From Ottowia sp. SB7-C50 (lineage in GTDB: Bacteria; Pseudomonadota; Gammaproteobacteria; Burkholderiales; Burkholderiaceae_C), in NCBI RefSeq assembly GCF_033110285.1, contig NZ_CP136995.1, positions 3,286,001 through 3,350,000 of the forward strand: 64,000 nucleotides of DNA. Reading direction: 5' to 3'. Shown here piece after piece: positions 1 to 7,110 of this stretch. The notes beneath the pieces are model-generated. The model saw only the letters and a program-made list of their open reading frames with translations, ran no database searches and was not told the origin of the DNA. Positions within the stretch are counted from its first letter, which is position 1. The number at the start of each line of letters is the position of its first letter. The position numbers and the translations under genes were made by a program.

Positions 1-1
1 G

Positions 2-550
2 CAGCGCGACGGCGACCGCTACGAAGCCGAATGGACGGTGCAACTGCCCGCACAGGGCCAGCGCACGCAGCGCAGCGAAGGGGCGGTGACCGTGGCGGGC
101 CTGGCGCCCGCGCGCTACGCCGAACAGGCGCGCGGCGAACGCGCGGCCCACTTTGACCCGGCGGGCGGCCGCATCCGCTTTTCGGCCAACACGCCCGATG
201 CCGCGCTGCGCCCGGGCGCGCAGGACCGCTTGAGCGCGCCCCTGCAACTGGGCGGCCTGATCGCCGCCGCGCCGCACCGCTACCTGCCCGGCGACGTCAT
301 CGTGCTGCCCACCGCCGGCGTGCGCGACGCCGAGCCCTGGCAGTGGGAGGTGCTGCCCGACGAAGTGCTGCAGATTGACGACCGCCCCCTGCCCTGCACG
401 AAGCTGGTGCGCCACCCGCGGCGCGACTACGACGCGCGGGTCGAGCTGTGGCTGGCGCGCGACCACGCCTATCTGCCGGCGCGCCTGCGCACCACGGCGT
501 TCAACGGCGATGTGGTCGACCAGCAGCTGGCCGCCCTGCCGCCCCGTTGA
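2..550 (+). CDS. DUF3108 domain protein, C-terminal part (cut by window start)
   Basis: The frame is open from base 2 with no start codon in sight, so the gene begins left of the window; about 182 residues are visible. The segment has the look of the DUF3108 family: a YEAEW strand near the start, later RYAEQARGERAAHF and a closing YLPARLR strand in a beta-rich domain. DUF3108 proteins are exported or periplasmic proteins of unknown function in proteobacteria. No signal peptide can be checked because the N-terminus is missing. A DUF3567 gene follows in the same direction after 144 nt. Family assignment is by pattern only. Confidence 0.72.
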   Translation, partial: QRDGDRYEAEWTVQLPAQGQRTQRSEGAVTVAGLAPARYAEQARGERAAHFDPAGGRIRFSANTPDAALRPGAQDRLSAPLQLGGLIAAAPHRYLPGDVIVLPTAGVRDAEPWQWEVLPDEVLQIDDRPLPCTKLVRHPRRDYDARVELWLARDHAYLPARLRTTAFNGDVVDQQLAALPPR

Positions 551-694
551 GCGGCGCGCCCCGGGCCTATCCTGCCGCGCGCCCTTGGCTGACACGCGCT
601 GGGCGGGGCTGCGTACACCTTGAAAGCGGCTGATGCGTTGTTATATGCAGGTACTGAAACCACTTCAGTCCATTCTGAAAGGCTCTACCCACTG

Positions 695-976
695 ATGAAC
701 ACGCTTTACGATTCCGACAGCTTCGCGGTCGTTCACCTGCTGCCCGACGCGCCGACCGGCACGCCCGTGCAAGAAGGCAAGCCCGTGCTCGCGCGCCACG
801 GATTCGAGATCGTGGACAAGCGGTCCGGCAAGGAGGTCTATCTGGACGGTCTGTGGGCCGAGCTGTTCCAGCAGCGCATTGCCGCCTGGCAGATGAACAC
901 GCCCACGCAGGAAGAGGTCGAAGACACGCTCGAAGGCTACGCCGAACTGGCGCAGAACCCGGTGGTGGTTCACTGA
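695..976 (+). CDS. DUF3567 family protein
   Basis: A 93-residue acidic protein starting MNTLYDSDSFAVVHLL. The ATG at 695 is preferred over an upstream in-frame TTG at 620 because a GAAAGG sequence lies about 13 nt upstream and family members start with this short N-terminus. Conserved-looking blocks are FEIVDKRSGKEVYLDGLWAELF and the acidic C-terminus with TPTQEEVEDTLEGYAELAQ. The DUF3567 family is short and typical of Burkholderiales; the function is unknown. It is followed by a GC-rich hairpin and a terminator-like stem with a T run that separates it from the convergent AbrB-type gene. Confidence 0.8.
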   Translation: MNTLYDSDSFAVVHLLPDAPTGTPVQEGKPVLARHGFEIVDKRSGKEVYLDGLWAELFQQRIAAWQMNTPTQEEVEDTLEGYAELAQNPVVVH

Positions 977-988
977 CGACCAACCCGA

Positions 989-1045
989 AGCGCTGACGCG
1001 ACTCCCCTCAAGGGGCGCACCTGGCAGCCGGTACAAGCCCGGCGG
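989..1045 (+). repeat. GC-rich structured intergenic repeat, copy G0 (partial)
   Basis: A CCCCTCAAGGGG hairpin is followed by a second stem with a GCCGGTACAAGCCCGGC core. The second half resembles copy G3 near 19.1 kb, which has GCCGGTGCAAGCCCGGC at the same place after its own CCCC/GGGG hairpin. It begins about 12 nt after the DUF3567 stop codon, the position most members of this family occupy. It is shorter and more diverged than the other copies, so membership is tentative. Confidence 0.5.
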
Positions 1046-1059
1046 CGGGTGCCACGAAC

Positions 1060-1093
1060 AGGCCCGCGCTGAAGAGCTGGGCCTTTTCATTTT
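1060..1093 (+). terminator. Rho-independent terminator candidate after the DUF3567 gene
   Basis: An AGGCCC / GGGCCT stem with a central AGCTCT-like inner part is followed directly by TTTTCATTTT on the + strand. It lies between the DUF3567 stop codon and the stop of the convergent AbrB-type gene, whose last codons it overlaps. The stem is imperfect, so strength is uncertain. Confidence 0.5.
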
Positions 1094-2190
1094 CTGGCAC
1101 CGCTACGCGCCGACCACCAGCGGAACATCGGCTCGGCCAGCAGCAGCACGGCCACCAGGCGGCAGACCTGAAACGCCGTCACCACCGGCACCCCCAGTTG
1201 CAGCACCTTGGCGGTGATCGCCATTTCGGTGATGCCGCCGGGCGACGTGGCCAGCATCAGCGTCACCGGATGAATGCCGGTGGCCCACGACAACACCCAG
1301 GCAAACGCGCCGCACAGTGCGATCATGCCCAGCGTGCCCAGCACGGCGGCCAGCAGCCAGCGCGGCGCGGCGTGCAGAAACTGGCGCGTGAAGCGCACGC
1401 CCAGGCTGATGCCGATCACCAGTTGCGCCGCGTTGGTCAATGCCGTCGGCACGGCCGACAGATGCACGCCCGCCATGGTCGGCACCATGGCCGCCAGCAG
1501 CGCGCCGATGAACCAGGGGTTGGCGCGGCCCGTCAGCCGCATCAGCCACGCACCGGCACCGGTGGCCAGCGCCAGCCACAGCAGGCCGGGCCATTCGGCC
1601 ACGCGCGGGCCGGGCGGCGTCATGTCCAGCGCCTGCAGGTGCCAGTGCTGCTTGGCCCATTGCATCGCAAACGGAATGCTGAGCACCACCACGGCCATGC
1701 GCACGCTGTGCGCCGCCGCCACCAGGTCGGTGCGGGCGCCGCAGCGTTCGGCCAGCAACGTCATTTCCGAAGCCCCGCCGATGGCGCCCGAGAAATACGT
1801 CGTCGCGCGCCGCTCCGTCGGCGTCAGCCCCTGCAGCCCGTCGGCCAGCGCCCTTTGCAGCCAGGCGCCAAAACCCAGGCCCAGCGCCGTGGCCCACAGT
1901 ATCGCCAGCGCCACCGCCCACCACAGGCTCAACACCAGCGCGGTGACTTCGGGCGTGAAGTACAGCCCCAGCGCCGCGCCGATGGCCCATTGGCCGCCGT
2001 TGCGCAAGGCGTTGCTGCTGTAGGTCGGCGCGCCCGCCATGGTCGCAAAGGCCGTCGCCAGCAGCGGGCCGATCATCCACGGAATGGGCGTGTGCCACGC
2101 GACGCACAGCTGCGCCGCCAGGCCGGCCAGCAGCAGGGTGATCAGCGCGCGCAGCCAGCGCGACGGATGAAAGCGGGGTGGAATCAACAA
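1087..2190 (-). CDS. AbrB family membrane protein (duplicated AbrB domain)
   Basis: A 367-residue very hydrophobic protein with about ten membrane segments and an internal repeat: W-IGPLLATAFATMAG near residue 40 is echoed by WFIGALLAAMVPTMAG near residue 235, and SGAIGGASEMTLLAERCGA near residue 140 by TSPGGITEMAITAKVLQLG near residue 330. This is the pattern of the membrane AbrB/YdfG-like family, sometimes named ammonia monooxygenase in databases; it is neither the DNA-binding AbrB of Bacillus nor a true ammonia monooxygenase. A transport or regulatory role is possible but unproven. Its start is only 18 nt from that of the divergent ChaN-like gene, so the two promoters must overlap coding sequence. 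Confidence 0.85.
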   Translation of the reverse strand: MLIPPRFHPSRWLRALITLLLAGLAAQLCVAWHTPIPWMIGPLLATAFATMAGAPTYSSNALRNGGQWAIGAALGLYFTPEVTALVLSLWWAVALAILWATALGLGFGAWLQRALADGLQGLTPTERRATTYFSGAIGGASEMTLLAERCGARTDLVAAAHSVRMAVVVLSIPFAMQWAKQHWHLQALDMTPPGPRVAEWPGLLWLALATGAGAWLMRLTGRANPWFIGALLAAMVPTMAGVHLSAVPTALTNAAQLVIGISLGVRFTRQFLHAAPRWLLAAVLGTLGMIALCGAFAWVLSWATGIHPVTLMLATSPGGITEMAITAKVLQLGVPVVTAFQVCRLVAVLLLAEPMFRWWSARSGARK

Positions 2191-2208
2191 GGTGTTTAGT
2201 ATGGCGCG

Positions 2209-3060
2209 ATGGCCCGACCCGCCCTGCTTGCCGCCGCGCTGTGCATTGCCCTGCTGACCAGTGCCGGCTGCACCACGTCGCCGCCCCTGACCGCCGATGA
2301 ACAGGCGCGCCTGTCAGCCCTGCTGCCGGCCGCCGTGCTGTTGCTGGGCGAACAGCACGATGCGCCCGACCACCAGCAACTGCAGCGCCAGACCGTGCAG
2401 TGGCTGGCAGACCAGGGCCGTCTGGCGGCGGTGGCGATGGAAATGGCCGAGCAAGGGCACAGCACGGCAGGCCTGGCTTCCAGCGCCAGCGAATCCACTG
2501 TGCGCGCAGCCCTGGCGTGGGACAACGCGGGCTGGCCGTGGAAGACGTACGGCCCCGTCGTAATGACCGCCGTGCGCGCCGGCGTGCCCGTGCTGGGCGC
2601 CAACCTGCCGATGCGACATCTGCGCGAAGCCATGGCCGACGCCACGCTGGACGCGCGCCTGCCACCCCTGGCGCTGCAGACGCAGCAGCAACGCATTCGG
2701 GAAGGCCACTGCGACGCCTTGCCCGAGACGCAGATCGGGCCGATGACGCGGGTTCAGATCGCACGCGACCGCGCGATGGCGGACACCGTGGTCAGCGCAC
2801 TGCAGCCTGGCAAGACCGTGGTGCTGATCGCCGGCAACGGCCACGTGGAGCGCAGCCTGGGCGTGCCGCTGCATCTTCCTGGCAAGGTGGTGGCGAAGGT
2901 GGTGACGGCGCGTGCTGCCGCCGCGAATCGCTCTGCATCACCCAGCGAAGCGGGCGCGGCCGACCTCACCTGGGCCACGCCGCCACGCCCGCTGCGGGAC
3001 TACTGCGCCGAGTTCCGCGCCAGGCCAGCGTCGGGCCGCCGTGGCGCTGAAGTCAAATGA
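2209..3060 (+). CDS. ChaN family lipoprotein
   Basis: A 283-residue protein with an N-terminal lipoprotein signal ending in the lipobox LTSAGC (Cys21). The mature part carries LLLGEQHDAPDHQ, a MEMAEQG motif and a late NGHVERSLGVPLHL, as in the ChaN/EreA-like superfamily (haem-binding uptake/Tiki fold). Campylobacter ChaN binds haem; in most proteobacteria the substrate is unknown. Expected to be anchored to a membrane facing the periplasm. The last 60 residues are low-complexity. Divergent from the AbrB-type gene with almost no intergenic space. Confidence 0.8.
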   Translation: MARPALLAAALCIALLTSAGCTTSPPLTADEQARLSALLPAAVLLLGEQHDAPDHQQLQRQTVQWLADQGRLAAVAMEMAEQGHSTAGLASSASESTVRAALAWDNAGWPWKTYGPVVMTAVRAGVPVLGANLPMRHLREAMADATLDARLPPLALQTQQQRIREGHCDALPETQIGPMTRVQIARDRAMADTVVSALQPGKTVVLIAGNGHVERSLGVPLHLPGKVVAKVVTARAAAANRSASPSEAGAADLTWATPPRPLRDYCAEFRARPASGRRGAEVK

Positions 3061-3119
3061 CAGCGACCCCGCCTGGCGCAGCCTGAGCCGGCATCACACC
3101 AGCCGGTGGCGCTATCGTT

Positions 3120-3542
3120 TTAATACCGGCGCGGGTTGTTGGGAAAGCGGTCGCGGTGGTTGGGCACGCCATCACCGTCGCGATCACGGTCGTAACGGTT
3201 GGGCACGCCATCGCGGTCACGGTCCCAGCCGGGGCGGCTGTACACCCACCGGTTGTTCTGCTGGCGCCACTGCGGTGCGCGGTAGGCGTAACCGGGGCGC
3301 GCCTTCACCCAGTAACCGCGGCGCCACACGTACTGGCCATTGACCCATTGGTAGTGGCCGGGCGACCACACGTAGCCGCGGCGCGGGGCCGGCATGCGTT
3401 CGGCACGCACCGGTGGTGGTGGCACCTGCACCGTGATCACCGGTTGCGCGCTGGCCGCCGTGGGCAAGGCCAGCGACCCGAAGGCCGAGAAGGCGACCGC
3501 GGAGGCGGCAAGAAAGCCCTTGGTCAAGGTGAATTTCGACAT
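3120..3542 (-). CDS. WXXGXW-repeat secreted protein with Asp-rich calcium-type tail
   Basis: 140 residues. Residues 1-32 form a Sec signal peptide ending at AASAQP. Residues 55-80 contain repeated tyrosine/tryptophan motifs (YVWSPGHYQW, YVWRRGYWV) typical of the YXWXXGH/WXXGXW family, followed by RPGWDRDRDGVPNRYDRD and DRDGDGVPNHRDRFPNN, which resemble thrombospondin type 3 calcium-binding repeats. A periplasmic or surface location is expected; no function is assigned to the family. An RBS-like AGGAG lies just upstream of the start on the minus strand. The Asp-rich tail is arranged as two near-identical DNA repeats. Confidence 0.78.
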   Translation of the reverse strand: MSKFTLTKGFLAASAVAFSAFGSLALPTAASAQPVITVQVPPPPVRAERMPAPRRGYVWSPGHYQWVNGQYVWRRGYWVKARPGYAYRAPQWRQQNNRWVYSRPGWDRDRDGVPNRYDRDRDGDGVPNHRDRFPNNPRRY

Positions 3543-3673
3543 GTCAGACTCCTTTGTGTCGAGGTTCGGGACGGTTCATGCTCGGGCTGGGGTGTAAACC
3601 CCGTGCGAAGCCTGGGCAAAGTTGTCCCGCGCCCCGTATCTGACGCCTGCGCCAGCGGCCAGGCCGCCGGCAC

Positions 3674-6600
3674 TCACCAGGTGTCGATGTAGGACGAATG
3701 ACCGCCGCGCTCGGGCGCCGCCGCCGACAGCCCGCGCGCCAGCCAGGCGCGCGTCTCGGCCGGGTCGATCACGGCGTCGATCTCCAGCGTGGTCGCCATG
3801 TTCATGGCTTCGCCGTGGTGGTATTGCTGTGCCACCAGTTTGTTGAACAGCGCGTCGCGCTCGGGGCCTTCGGCCACCGCCTCCAGCTCCTTTCGAAAGC
3901 CCAGGCGCACCGCGCCTTCCAGCCCCATGCCGCCGAATTCGCCGGTGGGCCACGAAATGGTGAAGAAGGGTGCATGAAAGCCCCCCGCCGCCATGCCCAT
4001 CGCCCCTAGGCCGTAGCCCTTGCGCAGCACCACGCTGAAGAAGGGCACGCGCAGCGCGGCGGCGGTGACGAACAGGCGGCTGACGTGGCGCACCTGCGCG
4101 GTCTTTTCGATGTCGGGCCCGACCATGAAGCCGGGCGTGTCGATCAGGCTCACGATGGGCAGCCCATGCGCGTTGCACAGCTGCATGAAGCGCGCGCCCT
4201 TGTCGGCCGCCGGCGCGTCGATGGCACCGCCCAGGTGCAGCGGGTTGCTGGCCATCAGGCCCACCGGCCGCCCTTCGATGCGCGCCAGCGCGGTGTGGAT
4301 GCCCACACCAAAGCCGGTGCGCAGCGGCAGCAGGCTGCCTTCATCCACCAGCCCCACCATCGCGGCGCGCGTGTCGTACACGCGCAGGCGGTTCTCGGGC
4401 ACCACGGCGCGAAGCAGGCGCGAGTCGGGCGTGATCCACTCCTTCGTGCGGCCCTGAAAGAAGCCCAGGTACTGGCGCGCGGCGTGCACGGCGGCCGCTT
4501 CATCGTCCACCAGCACGTCGATCACGCCGTTGGCGTGCTGCACGTCGCTGGGGCCGACCTGCTCGGGCGTGAACACGCCCAGCCCGCCGCCCTCGATCAT
4601 GGCCGGGCCGCCCATGCCGATGTTGCTGTCTTTCGTCGCAATGATCACGTCGCTGCAGCCCAGCAGCGCGGCATTGCCGGCAAAGCAGCGCCCCGCCACC
4701 ACCCCGACCACCGGCACCTGGCCCGACAGCGCGCCGTAGGCGGCAAAGGTGTGCACGTGCAAGCCAGCCAGCACATTGGCGTCCACATCGCCCGGCCGGC
4801 CGCCGCCGCCTTCGGCGAACAGCACCACGGGCAGCTTTTCCTGCAGCGCGATGCCCAGGATGCGATCCGTCTTGGCGTGGTTGCGCATCCCCTGCGTGCC
4901 GGCCAGCACCGTGGCGTCGTAGGCCATCACGGCGGTGCGGGCGCACTCGGCGCCGAAGATGAGGCCGTTGACGCCGCCCACGCCCGTCACCATGCCGTCG
5001 GCGGGCGTGTTGGCGATCAGGTCTTCCACGCTGCGGCGGCGCGTCTGCGCGGCAATGGCGAGCGCGCCGTATTCGATGAAGCTGCCTTCGTCGCACAGGT
5101 CGGCAATGTTCTCGCGCGCCGTGCGCAGGCCGCGCGCGTGGCGCTTGGCGATGGCGTCGGGGCGCGCGGCGTCCAGCGTGAAGGCGTGGCGGTCGATCAC
5201 GCGCTGCAGGTCGGCGCGGATGTGGTGGGGGTCGTGCGCCGCCGCGTCCTCGGCGGCGTGCGCTGCCGCGTGCTCGGCTTCTTCCAGGACCAGGATCACG
5301 TCGCCTTGGGCGAGATACGCACCGTCATGAGCAAAACGCTGGCGCACGATGCCGGCGTGCGGCGCCGCGAGCACGTGCTGCATCTTCATGGCTTCCAGCA
5401 CGGCGAGTTCAGCGCCCCTCGGCACCGTGTCGCCCACGGCCACCGACAACTGCACCAGCCGCGCCGGCATGGGGGCCAGCACGGCGCCTTCGGGGGCTTC
5501 GATAGCGGGATCACGGGCTTTTATGTCTTTGGGGCCTCCAGCGCTTTCCTGACAAGCGCGGGCAGCTATCTTTTCAGAAGCACTCACCAACTCCGGCAGC
5601 ACCGATTCGAGCCAACGCGTGTGTACCGATTGCGCCGCCATTTCAGGCCGCTCGGCCAGCGCGCGCAGCAGGTTCAGGTTATTGGCGACGCCGTCAATGC
5701 GCGTCTCGGATAGCGCGCGGCGCGAGCGGCGCAGCGCGTCGGCAAAGTCGCGGCCGGCCGAGTGCACGATGAGCTTGGCCAGCAGCGCGTCGTAGTGCGG
5801 CGAGGGCGCGGCGCCGGCCACGCCGTGCGTGTCGACGCGCACGCCGGGGCCTTGCGGCAGGTCAAAGCGCGTGAGCGTGCCGTGGCCCGGCGTGGCGCTG
5901 CCATCGGCCGCCAGCGTTTCGGCGTTGATGCGCCACTGGATGGCGTAGCCGCGCGGCGCGGGCGGCGCTGTAGGGTCGAGTCCCAGATCCGCCAAGCGCT
6001 GCCCCGCAGCCAACGCAATCTGCGCCTGCACCAGATCGACACCCGTCACGGCCTCGGTGATGGTGTGCTCCACCTGCAGGCGCGCGTTGGCTTCGATGAA
6101 GACGAACGGCAAATCAGCCGAATCCAGATCGACCAGAAATTCGAAGGTGCCCAACCCTTCATAGCGCACCGCGCGCGCCATGGTGAGCGCGGCCTCCACG
6201 ATGCGCGCCCGCAGCGCATCGGGCAGGCTGGGGCTGGGCGCAATTTCCACCAGCTTCTGAAAGCGCCGTTGCAGCGTGCATTCGCGCTCGCCCAGCGCCA
6301 TCACCTGCTGGCCGTCGCCCAGCACCTGCACCTCGATGTGGCGCGCGCCGCGCATCAGGCGCTCGACATACACGTCGGCCATGCCGAAAGCGGCCAGCGC
6401 CTCGCCGCGGCAGCGCTCGTAGGCGGCGGCCAGGTCAGCTTCATTTTGAATAGCGCGCATGCCGCGCCCGCCGCCGCCGCCCACGGCCTTGATGACAATG
6501 CCGTTGGCGGCATGCTGGGCGAAGAAGGCGCGCGCCTCGTCCAGCGTCACCGCGTGCGACACGCCCGGCATCAGCGGCACGCCGCAGCGCGCAGCCAGCT

Positions 6601-6958
6601 CGCGCGCGGCGGCCTTGTCGCCGAACAGCGCCAGTTGCTCGGGCGTGGGGCCGATGAAGCGAATGCCCGCCGCCGCAGAGGCGCGCGCGAAGTCGGCGCG
6701 CTCGCTCAAAAAGCCGTAGCCGGGATGCAGCGCGTCGCAGCCGCGATCGCGCGCGATGGCGATGAGCCGCGCGCCCTCCAGATACGCCGCCGGCCCGCTG
6801 GCGCCGAGCGCCACCGCCTCATCGGCAGCCGTCACGTGCGGCGCGGCGGCATCGTCGTCGGCAAACACCGCCACGCTGGCCACGCCCATGTCGCGCAGTG
6901 CGCGGACGATGCGCAGGGCGACTTCGCCGCGATTGGCGATGAGGATTTTCTTGAACAT
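3674..6958 (-). CDS. Single-chain acyl-CoA carboxylase (BC-BCCP-CT fusion)
   Basis: A 1094-residue protein carrying the three parts of a biotin-dependent carboxylase. Residues 1-450 are biotin carboxylase: MFKKILIANRGE start, ATP-grasp loop KAVGGGGGRGM near residues 157-166, and FIEANARLQVEHTITE. Residues about 490-560 are the biotinyl domain with EAMKM; Lys525 is the predicted biotinylation site. Residues about 580-1094 are the carboxyltransferase. The architecture matches single-chain long-chain acyl-CoA carboxylases rather than the multi-subunit acetyl-CoA enzyme. The acyl substrate cannot be read from sequence; a CoA ligase gene immediately downstream suggests a shared acid substrate. Residues about 460-475, in the linker before the biotinyl domain, are encoded by an in-frame copy of an interspersed palindrome. 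Confidence 0.88.
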   Translation of the reverse strand: MFKKILIANRGEVALRIVRALRDMGVASVAVFADDDAAAPHVTAADEAVALGASGPAAYLEGARLIAIARDRGCDALHPGYGFLSERADFARASAAAGIRFIGPTPEQLALFGDKAAARELAARCGVPLMPGVSHAVTLDEARAFFAQHAANGIVIKAVGGGGGRGMRAIQNEADLAAAYERCRGEALAAFGMADVYVERLMRGARHIEVQVLGDGQQVMALGERECTLQRRFQKLVEIAPSPSLPDALRARIVEAALTMARAVRYEGLGTFEFLVDLDSADLPFVFIEANARLQVEHTITEAVTGVDLVQAQIALAAGQRLADLGLDPTAPPAPRGYAIQWRINAETLAADGSATPGHGTLTRFDLPQGPGVRVDTHGVAGAAPSPHYDALLAKLIVHSAGRDFADALRRSRRALSETRIDGVANNLNLLRALAERPEMAAQSVHTRWLESVLPELVSASEKIAARACQESAGGPKDIKARDPAIEAPEGAVLAPMPARLVQLSVAVGDTVPRGAELAVLEAMKMQHVLAAPHAGIVRQRFAHDGAYLAQGDVILVLEEAEHAAAHAAEDAAAHDPHHIRADLQRVIDRHAFTLDAARPDAIAKRHARGLRTARENIADLCDEGSFIEYGALAIAAQTRRRSVEDLIANTPADGMVTGVGGVNGLIFGAECARTAVMAYDATVLAGTQGMRNHAKTDRILGIALQEKLPVVLFAEGGGGRPGDVDANVLAGLHVHTFAAYGALSGQVPVVGVVAGRCFAGNAALLGCSDVIIATKDSNIGMGGPAMIEGGGLGVFTPEQVGPSDVQHANGVIDVLVDDEAAAVHAARQYLGFFQGRTKEWITPDSRLLRAVVPENRLRVYDTRAAMVGLVDEGSLLPLRTGFGVGIHTALARIEGRPVGLMASNPLHLGGAIDAPAADKGARFMQLCNAHGLPIVSLIDTPGFMVGPDIEKTAQVRHVSRLFVTAAALRVPFFSVVLRKGYGLGAMGMAAGGFHAPFFTISWPTGEFGGMGLEGAVRLGFRKELEAVAEGPERDALFNKLVAQQYHHGEAMNMATTLEIDAVIDPAETRAWLARGLSAAAPERGGHSSYIDTW
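5535..5581. repeat. Interspersed ~45-nt palindrome, copy P1, in frame inside a gene
   Basis: The palindrome CCAGCGCTTTCCTGACAAGC with flanks GCAGCTATC and AGAAGC matches copies elsewhere in the window (46.7, 47.7, 56.6 kb). Here it lies wholly inside the acyl-CoA carboxylase gene, in frame, in the poorly conserved linker between the biotin carboxylase and biotinyl domains, and encodes roughly SEKIAARACQESAG. Confidence 0.75.
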
Positions 6959-6986
6959 CGGTCTTCTTTATGCGTTGCAAGAACAG

Positions 6987-7110
6987 CCGGACGCGAAGAA
7001 CGCAAAAGTTACGCGAAGGACGCGAAAGAAATAAAAATTTTTGTTTTTCTTTTTGCGTCCTTCGCGAATCCTTCGCGCCCTTCGCGTCCGGTATTCGGTA
7101 TTCGGTATTC
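6987..7110. repeat. Long hairpin repeat of CTTCGCGTC-type units, copy Q1
   Basis: The left arm begins CCGGACGCGAAGAACGC, the right arm ends CCTTCGCGCCCTTCGCGTCCGG, and an AT-rich loop lies between, giving a roughly 105-nt inverted repeat. Three tandem GGTATTC heptamers follow at the right end, and the last one supplies the stop codon of the CoA ligase. Related copies lie at 10.2 and 33.9 kb. It fills the gap between the carboxylase and ligase genes; on the minus strand the T/A-rich loop could also affect transcription. Confidence 0.85.

Noticed and set aside
1087..2190. Annotation as ammonia monooxygenase
   Set aside because: The protein has the duplicated membrane AbrB domain; it lacks the metal-binding residues of AmoA/B/C.
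3120..3225. Asp-rich DRDRDGVPN repeat as a minisatellite or CRISPR-like array
   Set aside because: Only two units and fully explained by the calcium-type repeats of the encoded protein.
4085..5713. A 542-codon frame antisense to the acyl-CoA carboxylase
   Set aside because: Composition is that of a GC-rich shadow frame and the carboxylase is certain.
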